Shown here: piece by piece, positions 1-11,944 of the stretch
Position numbering within the stretch: the stretch's first letter is position 1
Layout: each line of letters begins with the position of its first letter
Source: Cristatella mucedo
Taxonomy: Eukaryota > Bryozoa > Phylactolaemata > Cristatellidae
DNA: 64,000 nucleotides
Direction: 5' to 3'
Assembly: GCA_009760855.2 (NCBI GenBank)
Contig: WPIO01000014.1
Location: 6,733,501-6,797,500 of the forward strand
The notes under the pieces: model-generated
Seen by the model: the letters and a program-made list of their open reading frames with translations, nothing else
Told to the model about the DNA's origin: nothing
Database searches by the model: none
Position numbers and translations under genes: made by a program

Positions 1-72
1 TGAATGATAATGAAACTTATGGTCTAGTCGTGGGCCAACTTAATGTTATCCCGGAATCGGAATATCTATGTA

Positions 73-199
73 TCTGTTGGTTACCGAATGCATACCAAAA
101 GCCGCTTAGGCTGTGAGTGCGCTATACAAAACTCTCCTGCATAACACCCACATAGTCTTTATGGCTTTGTGGAGTTACAGACGCAAATACATTACATTA
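73..199 (+). mobile_element. L2-B LINE 3' end
   Basis: It matches the family end starting at GTTGGTTACCGAATGC and running through ACTTTGTGGAGTTACAGACG-like sequence to the ACATT tail. It lies inside the L2-A remnant. Confidence 0.8.
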
Positions 200-605
200 T
201 CCCTCAAAATAGGCTCGGCCAGCAAATCTTCGACAACGTCAGCACGAAATCTGAACGCCTGCCCTGTTCCAAAGTGATCTCTCACTAGAAGACCAGATCA
301 GCTTCACACTCACATCTGCCTACTTTCGGCTAGGTTAAATTGCAAAAACTCTGGCTTCCTTAGACAGGGATTCCCGCATCCAAGTTGGTACGAGCATTTG
401 CGATATTCCGTCTCGGCTTTTCTAACTCGCTACTCGCAATTCGTTCAGCCTTTGCAATAAGGTGCTTTAAAACAGTTACTTTTAAACTGTGCAGCCAGGA
501 TTGCTAATCGCGAGCATCACAGTGGCCACATCAAATTGCTTCTCACCTCCGTCCTCGAACCCCGTCCCCACGAAGCAGCACATCGACTTCTAGCACCACC
601 CCCTT

Positions 606-745
606 CAGCCCAGGGGTCACATGCTCGTTCTTCTCGACCTTCAGGTCCGAGTCATGGAGCAGGCAATCTTATATTGCCTACTGAAAGGGAATTGTAGCCG
701 ATAAGGTTCTTCTGTAGCCGTCTAAATGAGGCTGACTGATCGGCT
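606..745 (+). mobile_element. SINE-B, decayed
   Basis: A tRNA-like head (AGCCCAGGGGT, GTCCGAGTCATGGAG) is followed by the family body (GTAGCCGATAAGGTTCTTCT) and tail (GAGGCTGACTGATCGGCT). It is inserted in the L2-A remnant. Confidence 0.6.
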
Positions 746-1054
746 AGCCAGCACATTCACTGCTTACTTTCAAGGTTTTCAGTCGCTGTGAGTTTAGGCT
801 CCTTCATTCTCATTCTCCAGACCACTTATGCAAACTACTTACCAATTTGGCTCGGCATCGCACCGCCGGGGCCCCCCTCTTCTGACTCAAGACTTCCTTC
901 AGCTGTGCCTCAGGCCAACCTCAAATCCTTTGGAGACCATGTCTTTAGTTCGTACGCTCCCCAAAACTGAAACTCACTCCCGAATGACGTCACTTGCTAT
1001 TCCCCGCGACTTGATGAGATTCAAAGGAAACTGTGTAGTTTGATTCGTACAGCA

Positions 1055-1340
1055 GAGAGCCAGCCGATGACCAGCACCAACAGTTTATTACGACGCACGG
1101 AGCCGAAGGGCGCACGGCTCCTTTCGGCCCCTTCTCCCACTCGACTCTCTCTCCTCCACTCCTCGGCTCCCCTGGTCGACCCCGATGATTCATCGAGGAC
1201 CACACCTGTGCACAAGTCCACCCGAGGGTTACCGGCCTGCGTCCACGCCACATCACAGGCGGACCGCAGCTGTGCACCGGCCCCTCTCGGAGATGCTTCC
1301 AACAGCTGTTCACCAGCGGCTTATCAGAGGAGCCTGCTTA
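1055..1340 (-). mobile_element. LTR-like remnant
   Basis: On the minus strand, AATAAACTGTTGGTGCTGGT followed by CATCGGCTGG closely matches the end of the LTR-like unit at 23560-23801. An AATAAA signal close to a family-conserved end suggests the R/U5 part of an LTR. No internal retroviral-type genes are visible. Outer limits are uncertain. Confidence 0.3.
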
Positions 1341-1344
1341 CTAT

Positions 1345-1372
1345 ACATGCATACATACATACATACATACGA
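1345..1372 (+). repeat. (ATAC)n microsatellite
   Basis: About seven near-perfect CATA units. Confidence 0.9.
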
Positions 1373-1497
1373 ACTACAAACTGAAAGAGCACCTGCTGCT
1401 CCTCACAGCACTCGCTGGCTCCTCCTGAGCTGTTGTCCGTTTCGTGCTCAGGTGCGCCGGTGCTGCGCCTGCTACGACTAACCGTACAGACACGCAC

Positions 1498-1580
1498 CCT
1501 TTACAGCATGCGTACGTAAATTGCCTTGAGAAAGCAATTTAGTTCTCTGAGGGTGTTAAGCAAATTCACTAGAATGAGTA
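1498..1580 (+). mobile_element. L2-like 3' tail fragment
   Basis: Contains CCTTGAGAAAGC and TTAGTTCTCTGAGGGTG in the order seen at L2-A 3' ends (GCGCCTAGA..AAGTTCTCTGAGGGCGC). The rest of the element is absent. Confidence 0.55.
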
Positions 1581-4010
1581 GCAGTAGTGGCAGTAGTTGT
1601 ATAACAATTACGCGAATGGATTTCGTATCCACCGTACCGCGCCCCGGCTCACGCTGCGGAATTCTGCGAAACGCTGCGCCAGAAACCACGTCGTTATCGT
1701 CATCGTAGAAGGCAGCAAAGCAGGCGTTCGGGCTGAGCGAATGGCTAGAAAAGGCTTCCGCCACATCGAGACGGAAGTGTTCAGTGCTCCCTTCGCTCTC
1801 AGTTATGACAAAAACTCGTACTCGTGCTCGGGCTGTGCGGCTATGGCGTATGTTGCATTTGGGAATTTTTATCTGTCGCACTCTGTCGCCGTCTGGAAAA
1901 ATAAGTCTTGCTTCAACGGGTCCTTGTGTGGAAATCTCGACTTCCTTTGCTAGCTCCTTGGCGCAATTGTGTGGTGTAGATTCGTTTCAGAATGGTACGC
2001 ACGAGTTTAATATCTCCTATCGAAGCGTTGCCGGGTCTTGAATTGTTTCGAGATTGTCTCCTACACCTAACCAGCTGTCCGTGAATTAACAGTCGTCACT
2101 TCCGTCGGTACCAGCAGCAGGCAACTCCATTTCGCCCTTCACTGCAAGCGAGCGCAATACTCGCTAATCCTCTGCTGCCATATTACTAGACCTGCAGCTG
2201 CTGAAGCCGCTGGCTTTAACTTTTTTCCCTTCCGGTCATTTAAATTTCATTCCGGTCATTTGCTACGTCTTCGGCAGATGCATGGCAATGTGAAATGAAA
2301 TTTGAGAGAGCGATATTTAAATGGTCGACCTGTGGCGAGTGAATGCCGTTTAACCGCACGAGACGCACCTCTAGGTGGAAGAAATGGTCTATCCAAAATT
2401 ATCCCGGGCTCAGCATCCGAGATTTCGAACAGTCTGTCCTAGATATCTCTCGTTATGAGAACACTTCCTCGTTAAACTCAATTGAGTGCACGAGAAACTC
2501 GTAGTCACTTGTAGGATTAAGCTTGTTAATTGTTTCCTACGCATGTAACTTCCGTTTCAAAGCTGGCGAAAGACTAACGAACAGCAGCATCGCGACCAGA
2601 CTCTGATTGCAGGTGGCTGAACGCTTACAACGATTAATGTCGATTCCGAATCGAGCGCACGGGCATATTGCAGTCAGAATACCTTTTCTCAGAGGTGGAT
2701 AGGTCCACTCCGACTCGCCTGCACAACGCGATGCTTACCGGGTGGCAGCAAGCGCGCGCGCCCGGAGATTTGCAGATTTGCCAGATTCCCAAAGCGCTTC
2801 ATCAACCCGCACACGTTCCCTGTTCCAGTATCCAGGTCCTCTCTTTGCCACCAGTTCTAGCTGCGACTAGCCAGAACACAAGGGAAGAAAAAATATGCCA
2901 AGTTGGATGTCACGCGCGGCGATAGCGAGTGATTAAGAAAGGCCGCCTCGTGCAGCAGCCTTTAGCGTAACCTTTCAGGCGAAATGGCCAGTAAGGCTGT
3001 AGCCGTGTTCCCGGAGGTCAGAGGCTAATTCCCGCCAAACCCCGCCATACTCCGGCCACGCGGCCGCTCGCTATGCCGCTGAGCTAGGGTAAGACGAGCG
3101 GCCGTCAGGTTAAACCTCTTTATAAAAACGCATGCGCCGACAACGACAGATGAACTAAACAAGTCTACAGGTAGGGTCCTATACACAGTACACTATGGGG
3201 GCGCAAGACGACGCAGCAAGCGCGAACAAACGTGTTACTTGGTCAGTCGGCTTCCACAGTCCTGCCGCTGTACCGACTCCTTTCCAACAGTACGAGCGTA
3301 CGCCGTAAAAGACCCGTCTGGCTGAGGAACTGCTTGGCTAGGCGGAGTCGACGTCCACCACAGACGAGAGCTCCCGCCGAAAGACGCCAACTCACGGGGG
3401 AGTGGGGTCACGTACACGCTACGCAAGGAACGAGGAATATACAAGTCAAAACAATGAGCGAGCTATCCAGCTCCGCTCGGGCCTTGGGTACTCGTTCCCT
3501 TGCGTGCGTGGCAGCATCGCCGGAGCACGCCTGCACCGATCCAGGTGCATAACTCGGCGAGACCGGGAGCTTCCAACACCACGACTTACTCGGCCAACTT
3601 CTCCTACCCGAGAGCCCCGGTGACCTCACGTCACCGCAATCCGGCCATGCCGTAGGTCCGACCGCGGCCTAGCCGGTGACCCTAACCCGCATTACAGCTG
3701 TTCTGTCCCAGCCAAACGAACCTAGCCTGGGTACAAGGCTACAAGAAAGTGAGAAAGAAAGAAAGAGACAGTAACTTAGCAGATGGACTGCCGGACGGGC
3801 GAGTGGTGACATTAAAGCTGAACAAAAACCCTAGAACCTGGCATTTAAATAAAGAGCCGAGGCTGACTCACACCTAAATACTTATAGCCCTAACTCTTTC
3901 GATTTTACTGCTCCTCCGTTCTTTTTTTTCCGATTAGCTTGCAGTCGACTCTCTGTATTGCTTGCAGTCACACTTTGCTAGGAAATACATAGAAGTATCC
4001 TTAAATTGCC
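1581..4010. other. unassigned intergenic stretch
   Basis: No repeat family or supported gene was recognised. A 1600-1881 minus-strand frame (TESEGSTEHFRLDVAEAFSS) looks coding-like but has no clear splice frame. Positions 2950-3700 are GC- and CpG-rich and could be an old promoter or LTR. Confidence 0.4.
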
Positions 4011-5370
4011 CGGAACTGTTAAACTGCCAGACTGGTTCGGCTAGTACCACTCCCGTGACGCCTGCCAATAATCTGGGCGTACTGTTGAATATAATGTAAT
4101 GTATCTCCGTCTGTAACTCCACAAAGCCATACAGATCAAGTGGGTGTTACGCATGAGAGTTTTGTGTAGCGCACTCACAGCCTAGGCGGCTTTCGGTACG
4201 CATTCGGTGGCCAACAGACTTCGTCTCACGGCAACAAAGAGAAAGTGGGAAGCATAGTAGAGTCAGGAGAGCAGTTAAGGTAGTGAGCAGCATGGAAGTA
4301 GCAGCTCAGGACCGCCGAACAAAAGACTTGTCGTTAGATGAGCACATTTCCTCGGCTGTCAAGTCGGCCTGCTTTCAGATAAGGAATATGGCCAAAATCT
4401 GTGCCTGCTTTTAAAATAAGAGCCCGACCGCCATACTAGCTCACGTGTTTGTGACATAGCGTGCCGATTATTGTAAGTTCTCTTTGTTGGGTCCACCTGG
4501 CTTATCCACCCACCGAGCTCTTCCGATCGAGACAGTGGACCCACTTGCAGCACTTACTTGCTGGCCGTGCAGCCCGGTTCCGCGTCTCTGCAATAAACGG
4601 TATCTGCCTGAGCCGTCTTGATCTGTGCGCGAGCGACTGCCCACACAAACATAACTCTTCATTTGGGACTCCCGGCCTGTACCCTAAATAGTCTGCAACT
4701 AGTGCTTATTTCAGCAGCTCGGCTGGCCTGTGAACAATAGCAGAGCTGTCACAACACTTCTGACTGAGGTCCACCAACTCAACATCGATCATCGAGCCGA
4801 TTTCCACGAAGATCCTCGATCGGGTTTACAATGTAACTTCACTCATCTGTACCAGCCTATCTACTCCTTTCTTCTAAAGTGTACTCTCGTACCACCAGCT
4901 CCTCACCATCTAGCTATCTAACCACATTGGCCAATTTAATCTCCACTAAATTGTTGATCGAGCCTTTACAGTGTATGCACCTTAAGCCTGGAACTTGCTT
5001 CAGGCCAGTCACAACCGGCGACTACTTTACATCTTTGAAGACTCAGCTAAAGACGCGTATGATCCTGTCAAGTTTTCCACTCCACTCGTCCGAGCGAACT
5101 CTTTTCCGGTGTGCTTTGCATCTGTCCATGACATGTTCAGTGCATATTACAAGCGAGATGTTTTACTAACCGGTGGCCATGGTTGTCTTCATGACGACAG
5201 CTTTAGCCTGTTGATCTGTGCATGATTCTAGTTTGCTTTTGCAAGCTTGATACCATGCACATCACAAACCCAATGGGTATTGACTCTCTAGCTGTGAGTT
5301 GTAACGCACCTGCATTGATATTAAGTTCTTCGCTCGCGCTATACAAACGACTTATTACTAGTATTATTAC
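4011..5370 (+). mobile_element. L2-C LINE remnant (RT C-terminal part and 3' tail)
   Basis: Coding traces are PVTPANNLGVLLN, then LDEHISSAVKSACFQIRNMA after the L2-B insertion at 4093-4318, and a decayed LLTEVHQLNIDHRADF block. The 3' tail is ATATTAAGTTCTTCGCTCGC followed by GCTATACAAACG and an ATT-rich end. Many stops make it inactive. Confidence 0.7.
4093..4318 (-). mobile_element. L2-B LINE 3' end inside L2-C
   Basis: Reverse complement of the L2-B end, from the TAATGTAATGTATCTCCGTC tail to CAGCTCAGGACCGCCGA. It interrupts the L2-C frame between GVLLN and LSLDEH. Confidence 0.85.
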
Positions 5371-6320
5371 TTTGCACAGTGCTTCCTGGGTGAGGCAATG
5401 GGAAATACGGCGTAGCTTGCATCGCCAGTGGGGCATGAAACTCAATGTGCCTGGTGAAGTCGCTTCTTGTTGACATGCTTCTCATGCCGACGTTAAGTGC
5501 TTACGCTGACATTGAGTTCTCTCGGATGACCACAGAAATGTCTCAACATAATTTTAAAATGAACAGGAAGGGCAGGCTGAAAGTGAGATCGCTGTAGGCC
5601 AGTAGTCATGAGTGAATACAGGCAAGAGGTCTGAGTTAACGCTTAGCCCAACAGCATAGAAATGAGTATGGTGACACGATGACACAGCATTTCAAGACTA
5701 ACTTGCATCAACAAATGTGCATTCCACTGACTTGATGAAGGCCCAGGTTAGGTCTAGGGCAGGTGCTCAGGATTATCTGAAGCTGGGCATGCCGGGTGAA
5801 CGGTTGAGGCAGAGCTTTAATGTAACGTTGAGCAAAGCTCAATCAACATGCTCAGTTTAGATAATACGTTCGAAAGCATCGGACGTCAAACAGCATAACT
5901 GCTTCACTCCACTCTCCTTAAATGTTTGAGGAACAGCACGTACTTTCGAACGATGCTTAAAACTTCTGCATTATACAAATGCACTGTCTACACATTATGC
6001 TATTAGCAAATTGCCACCCACAGGTGAAAAAAGCCAAGCACATGCATATACTAACACCATGCATAAACGAGACGACTTGGATTTACCGTATGCCAAAACA
6101 GCCTGGTGGATGTAAAAGTTCTGGCTCACAAGATAAAACAATTTCCTGGCGATGACACGATTTACAACGCAGCTGAGGCCACCTGCTCGGAGCAAGTATA
6201 GTGCTCACTGGCAAACACTGCCTCCAAAATAAAAACTATAAGTTATGCAGCATAAACACGACAGGCTAATTGTTTCCGAGGTGAAGTAATATGTGCTAAT
6301 GTGCTATCGATGTGAGGCGA
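5371..6320. other. unassigned
   Basis: No convincing exon, RNA gene or repeat was seen; only short random frames. Confidence 0.4.
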
Positions 6321-6733
6321 TCACCACCCAAGTTCATCAACGGAAGCGACGAGAGCAGGAAACTGATTCAGAGAGCTGCACTGCTGAAACTGCTGGTAAT
6401 CTCGGGGGTCGCCATCAGAGAAAGCGGTATCATCTTCGTCTGCTGCCACGGGGGTCGCACGATGCAGGAAAACATTTCCGCCACTAGCTGCTGGAGTCGG
6501 CTGATTCTCAAACCTCTCACCGTCTAGGACCGGATTCATTCCCAAACAGGATCGTCGAAGGGCGTTCCGCTCTGGACGACACGGATGCAGCTGTTGGATG
6601 TTGTCCGCCGTCTGCTGGAGTCGGCCAGCCGTAGATAGGTCTAGCCACCTGTGAGCTGCATCGGCGAAACCCATGTCTCCTATGCTCTTTCGAGGGAACA
6701 CGTGACCTAGCGGAATGGCAACCCAGTTTGCAT
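6321..6733 (-). CDS. possible terminal exon of an unrecognised gene
   Basis: Acceptor CATTCTTCATTTTATAG is followed by an open frame of about 137 codons ending in TGA. It includes ANWVAIPLGHVFPRKSIGDM, FADAAHRWLDL, then an acidic, Gln-rich tail (ADEDDTAFSDGDPRDYQQFQ). Composition fits the C terminus of a soluble protein. No upstream exon with matching phase was established, and a shorter second frame overlaps, so this remains a candidate. Confidence 0.38.
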
Positions 6734-7264
6734 CTATAAAATGAAGAATGGAAAAATGGCTCGAGCACGTAAGCACAAGTGCAATAACCGCAGAGAACTA
6801 GCACACTTTGAGGAAACGGTCACATAAAAAATGACAGGTTCTAAATCAGTCATTGTCGGTTCCCATCTTTGCAAGCTCAGAAATCAAAGTCTCCCCCCGA
6901 AAGTCATTTCAAACAATAACCTATCACCTCTACAGAATCAGGAAACATACGTATGCATACAGCCCACGAGAGGCCATATCCCGATGCTGTGGGGGCTACA
7001 AGTAGCTTCACGGCTCAAGAGCGATGTCCTCAGCAACCAACATAAATCATGGATTGCACCTCTTGAAGACGACAAGATAGTTACGATAAGATGCACAGAC
7101 ATAAACGATCGAAATTGATCAAACTTTCTGACCTATTTTATTTCCAGTGCAGCTTCAGCATGCCGAAGGCTGAGCACAACGACTTTGTCAAAGGTATCAA
7201 AGCGTCAGGGCTGGAGCGATAGGAAGATCCCTAGTATGTATGCAATGAGTAAAACAAAATTAAG

Positions 7265-7425
7265 GGCAGCTGATCAAAAGGCCTCATTTCGTATAGCAGC
7301 AAGAGAGCATTAACGGCTATCAATCCGTGTGCGATATAAGATTACCTGCTGCAGGATTCCAACCCACAGTCTCGGTCGTGAAGTGCATGGACCTAACCGC
7401 TGGATCAGGTCTAATCTGGCTCAGT
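7265..7425 (-). mobile_element. SINE-B
   Basis: AGCTGATCAAAAGGCCTCAT tail, GAGAGCATTAACGGCTATCA body, then a degraded tRNA-like head (CAGGATTCCAACCCACAG, GTGCATGGACCTAACCGCTG). Confidence 0.7.
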
Positions 7426-7944
7426 ACACTACTACGAAGAGCTCCAAGGCCATCTGCCAACGCCTATGCAGCCAGAAAAAAGACATCATCGAGCTGCCGA
7501 GACGGCAGTCTGCTGAAGGCAGCTGCACTCAAACCCGATACGAAGGCCAGTTTGGCCAAATTGACAGCTGCAGTGACCAAAACTAGAGGGCAAACAGTGC
7601 GGCATTAACTTCCGGTGGATACAATTTCCTGGCAAATAGCCAATGAAGCGCTATGGCTGAGTAAGCAGCATTCAACCGAAAGACTGGTGGGGGAAAATTC
7701 CAAGCTCACTCATAAGATATACCGGAAAGACGAAAGCACATGCCCACTCTACGGTAACAACGTCGGGTTCGAGTAAGCCAAAGAAACGGTGAAGAATAAA
7801 AAAAAATGACTGCCCGCAGCACACTGTGAAGTACGGTGCTAATAGGATCACTGCACGGGGCTCCTTTCAGGTGCACTGCGTCGCATTTCTGCCACCGTGA
7901 CTGTTTATATCAACACACTACCAAACATTGGCATTCCATGCACA
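7426..7944. other. unassigned, coding-like but broken
   Basis: A 7400-7590 frame with QKKDIIELPRRQSAEG suggests a coiled-coil LINE ORF1 or host remnant, but frames break and no family can be named. Confidence 0.25.
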
Positions 7945-8387
7945 CGACGAATAATAGCAGAATGCTACAACACGACACTAGTCGATGCTCTGGATGAGTT
8001 TGCTCCTCTAACTAACTGAGCACATTGTATGCCCCCCCCCCGTCCAGACGGCCTACGGTTTACTGCTGGCATTGAACTAGCTTGGACTAATAAGATAAAG
8101 GTTGAGAAAGCACAAGATCAGGATTGACTGTCCATGACTGGCATATAAAGACTATTGTAGGTCTTACCAATCATTCAAGCTAAGGTCAAGTCTAGCTTGA
8201 ATTTTAAAACAATCACGAAATCACAGCTGCATAATCCAAAAATGCTCATGTCAAACATCGACCAAGTGATGGCAAGTTAAACTCTCAGATCAAAGCTCCA
8301 AACGAAGCAAACCAGTCAGGTTTACAAAACTAATCCCTCCATAGAGCCAGTACCGATAAACGTGAATAATAACAGTAGACGTGCCGA

Positions 8388-8584
8388 CTTGATAATAATA
8401 GTAATAACACACTTGATAAAGTGCCCGCAGATAACTCAATCTCTATCTAGGCACCTTACATTTGCTGCAAAGGAAATACGATCGAATGGTTAGTGGTAGC
8501 ATTCGCGATAAACAACAAGAATAACAAGGTTAGGGGTGACATGCACAGGTCAGCATGCAAGTGAGGTCAGTGGCAACATGCAAC
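8388..8584 (-). mobile_element. L2-A 3' end, nested
   Basis: Begins with an (ATA)n tail, then CACTTGATAAAGTGCCCGCA, TCTCTATCTAGGCACC, and the 3' UTR up to GTGGCAACATGCAACAC. Orientation is opposite to the L2-A it lies in. Confidence 0.85.
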
Positions 8585-9146
8585 ACTAAGTTGACTCTCC
8601 CTGCTAGCGACTCTCTGCTAGTTCTGTTGGATCTATGAACAGCATTTGATACCATTGTCACCAAGCACTACCAGTTGCCTGGGCATCACTGGCAACGCAC
8701 TGCAACGGTTTAGGTCGCAATTTAGTGGGAGATTTCAGAACGTTGATGTCAATGGGCAAATGTCAACCGGGAACTTTAAAAATATATGGTACTCCGGCGA
8801 ACTGTGCTTGATCAGCTTCTTTTAACAATTTACATTTTCAGTCATGGAGATGCAGCCATCGACCACAATCTAGGATTTCATTTGTATTCAGACGACAGAG
8901 AATTACCAGTGCTTTGAACCCTCGATGCCTTACAGCACTCTGAAATCTCTTAATTTCCTTCCAGAACCTTTGAAATTCATACTTGGATGGCAATAAATAT
9001 TCTCAAATTGAGTGACTCGATAACGAACTTACTAGTTATGAGTAAACCTAGTGCTACTCAGAAATTGGTGAGCCCAATCCTCAAAATGGGCTTAGCCAGC
9101 ATACTTCTTGTAACATCTCCATCTACTGTGGATGACTCCCTTGGGT

Positions 9147-9282
9147 CTTAGCCCAGAGGTGAGGTGCTCGTTCTTCACGACCCAGGTCATGGGTCGCAGT
9201 CCTGAAGCAGGCAATCACGTGTTGACCACTGCAAGCAGGGTGAAAGCCGTTAAGGCTTGGCTGTTTGATCAGCCAACCTTTT
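9147..9282 (+). mobile_element. SINE-B, nested in L2-A
   Basis: Head CTTAGCCCAGAGGTGAGGTG and TCACGACCCAGGTCATGGG, body GTGAAAGCCGTTAAGGCT, tail TGATCAGCC. Confidence 0.75.
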
Positions 9283-9599
9283 GTTTACCTTGTGCCTTGT
9301 TCTAAAGTGATCTCTCGTTAGATGACCACATTAACTCCACGGTTAAATCTGCATATTTTCAGCTACATAATACTACACAAATTCGGGCCTGCTCAGATAA
9401 GAATACCATGCACATTATCAATAACCAATTGACATGTTCCTAGGCTAGCCCATTTTAAGTGCCAAAAAGGAAACTTAGTTCTCTTAAAGGTACCTAACAC
9501 ATCTTGCAGCCCTGCAGTAGACTCCAGCTTTTCATCTGAGCATGCACCGACTGATCGGCTGCATGCTGCGCCAAACACAGCGCGTGCAGAGCTAGTGCT

Positions 9600-9740
9600 G
9601 CGGCAAAGGCTGGGAAAATGCAGAGCAGGCCAGTCTTATATAAGCCGCACTCTTCGCGTCTCGAGGACCAGCAAGTGGAAGCCAAGCAGCTCAAAGTCAC
9701 GAACACTCGACAAAAGCACTCGGCATTCCAGATCAAGCTA
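9600..9740 (-). other. coding-like stretch, two open frames
   Basis: An acceptor-like TCGTTCTTGCTAG near 9740 precedes two frames. One gives LDLECRVLLSSVRDFELLGF then HLLVLETRRV. The other is a longer Cys/Leu-rich frame down to 9494. No clear donor was found. It could belong with the 6321-6733 candidate on the same strand, but phases could not be tested. Confidence 0.2.
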
Positions 9741-10257
9741 GCAAGAACGATAAACAGGTCATGTAAGTCCTAGTCAATCTCGTCATACTCAGTGCTTCCT
9801 CGAGCCAAACATGAAGAAAATTTGGGATAATGGCTCTACACTGCCAGGAACACATCTCAGCCGTCTTGTGGAGCGCTGAGCCAGCCCAATTGCAGCATAG
9901 CTTGGCACATTGTCCTTGTTTGCACGTTGTTCCACGACCGGAAAATGCAGTAAGATCACTGAAAATGCTGGCATTGCGAAACTGGAGCCGAAGCAGCCAC
10001 TTGAGTTCTTGACAGTTCGACAAACAAGCGATTGCATGGCCAATCCAAAGTAGATCGATGGCTCCCACGTCTCGTTCAATGTTTATGCATAGAGTTTTGT
10101 GTACGATAGTCACTCCTTGGGCTAGGTCCGTACATCATAAAGGGAACTACACAAAGTTGAATAAACATGCATGCTCCCTCAGCACGTCAAGCAGGGGTGT
10201 GTTATGCTTAAGTTTTGAAGACGTTTCCAGCAAAATCAGGATCCGTGAGCAAAACGA

Positions 10258-10990
10258 AGACACAATAATAATAAAAATAATAATACATGTTTGCAAAGCA
10301 TTCTCAAAGAACTTAATCTCCGTCTAGGCACTTTACATGTGCTGTAAAGGAAGCATGACCAAATGGTTAGTGGTAACATGCATAATATGAACAGGCATAA
10401 CATGATTAAAGGTGACATGCACAGTGTCAAAATGTTAATATGATTAGTGGCAGCATGCACAGTGTCAGCACGTATAAGCATACAAAGGACGAATCACATG
10501 GACCCACTAAATGCTGTTATAAATAGGTGGTTTCAAGCTTCTTTTTGAATGTCGTCAAGTCAGGGGATGTCGTAACGTCAGTCATGAGTGAGTTCCAGGC
10601 TTTGGGAGCATACGAACTAAAGGCACGGTCTCCAAAGGATTTGAGGTTCGTACGAAGTACAGCTAAACGATTTGATTCAGAAAATCAGGTGGTACGATGC
10701 CTAGCCTGGTCCTATAGTAGGTCTGATAGGTAGGCTGAAGCCAGAGAATGAAGGGAGCTAAAAGTGAGTAACAGAACCTCGAAGTCGTTACGCTGCTTGA
10801 TTGGGAGCCAATGCAGGACAGCAGAGTATTGTGATGTGGCAACTGCGACGCTCACGACAGACAAGACTACTAGCAGAGCCGATTTTAGGAGTTAAGTTTT
10901 CCAATTTCGGAGTCACACTTGGTAGAGAGAACTCGATGTGCCGGAAGGGTGGAAGGGATCAAAGCAAAGGTACAACCGAGTGTCATCTGA
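10258..10990 (-). mobile_element. L2-A LINE 3' part with internal deletion
   Basis: The (AAT)n tail and complete 3' UTR are followed by the C-terminal RT region in reverse (frame with [20 protein letters not shown] is the antisense shadow). Near 10875-10930 the sequence jumps to the stretch around the YADD motif (GGAAGGGATCAAAGCAAAGG), so several hundred bases are missing. Confidence 0.85.
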
Positions 10991-11044
10991 AGGTACACGA
11001 CAGAGAAAAAAGAGTAAGCGAACACACAATAGCTAAAAGAGTAG

Positions 11045-11195
11045 GCCGATTTAACAGCCTCATTTATATAGCGGTAAAAGAGCCTTCACGGCTATCACCG
11101 CCGCTTGAGTGGACACTAAAAATTGACCACTGAGATAAACCCGCGACACGGGTCGTGAAGAACGAGCACCTTAACCCTGGGCTAAGACCAAGGGG
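11045..11195 (-). mobile_element. SINE-B
   Basis: GATTTAACAGCCTCATTTAT tail, GAGCCTTCACGGCTATCACC body, and head ACCTTAACCCTGGGCTAAGA. Confidence 0.8.
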
Positions 11196-11723
11196 CAAGC
11201 ATGTACTTGACCAGGCAGTTAGTCTGTAGACTAGAGTACATACTGAAACTGAAATCAGCACATCTGATAAGGGTAAAAGTAATACTAGAATTTTTTTTAG
11301 AATTATTGCAACGACAGATGCTTCTTGTGCACCTGCAAATCCGCTGGATTACAGCCATTTTTTTTATCAGAACCTGAATTAGACTGCGAAGATCAGGTCA
11401 GAAATTATCATAGATCAGATCAGCTCAGAAGAGGCTGAGGAATGTTCGTCAGTTGAGGAATGTCAGACAAAGCTTGCTTTTGAGTTTTTATTTTCCACAC
11501 CGGATCAGTCTTTCTTATTTCCATGTACATGCAGTGGCTTTGCAATGTTTTGGCTATTTCCTTACTTTTCAAACAATCTTGACAGTAGAAATGCTTAGCA
11601 CTATGGCAAGGAAAGCCCCTCAGTAATATCGCATTGCAAGGAGGCTCAATTAGCATCAATATAAAGACGACTTGTTTCACAGAACAAACACGAATCATTT
11701 AGGAAATTATGCATGCAATAGCA

Positions 11724-11852
11724 CGATGTAATGCATCTCCGTCTGTAACTCCACAAAGTCATAATAAGACCATGTGGGTGTTACACAGGAGAGTTTTGTA
11801 TAGCGCACTCACAGCCTAAGCGGCTTTCGGTACGCATTCGGTAGCCAACAGA
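11724..11852 (-). mobile_element. L2-B LINE 3' end, short
   Basis: GATGTAATGCATCTCCGTCT to GCATTCGGTAGCCAACAG, 129 bases. Confidence 0.8.
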
Positions 11853-11944
11853 TGCCCACTCTCCCTACAATGGTTATATTAAAGAATTCATTCATAGAGG
11901 AAAGGGCTGACTCTAAGGCAACGCTATTCCTGCAGATAATAGAA

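Larger units (their letters stand above)
1..1040 (+). mobile_element. L2-A LINE remnant split by two later insertions
   Basis: Positions 1-72 match the L2-A segment coding LNDDKTNLLVMGKP. Positions 200-605 and 746-1040 continue through the RT C-terminal part to the [15 protein letters not shown] block (frame around 900-970). An L2-B end sits at 73-199 and a SINE-B at 606-745. All frames are broken, and the element runs off the left edge. Confidence 0.75.
7945..9407 (+). mobile_element. L2-A LINE, decayed, with internal insertions
   Basis: Positions 7945-8387 match the linker after the endonuclease (GAGTTTGCTCCTCTAACTAA, CCGTCCAGACGGCCTACGG). Positions 8585-9146 match the RT: LLVLLDL..AFDTI, then a YADD-like YSDD near 8890. 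Positions 9283-9407 match the LSLDDH..VKSA block. A minus-strand L2-A end (8388-8584) and a SINE-B (9147-9282) interrupt it. The RT start is missing between the first two parts. Confidence 0.7.

Noticed and set aside
10084-10130. Possible L2-B 3' fragment (AGAGTTTTGTGTACGATAGT)
   Set aside because: Only a few dozen bases of partial similarity, without the tail.
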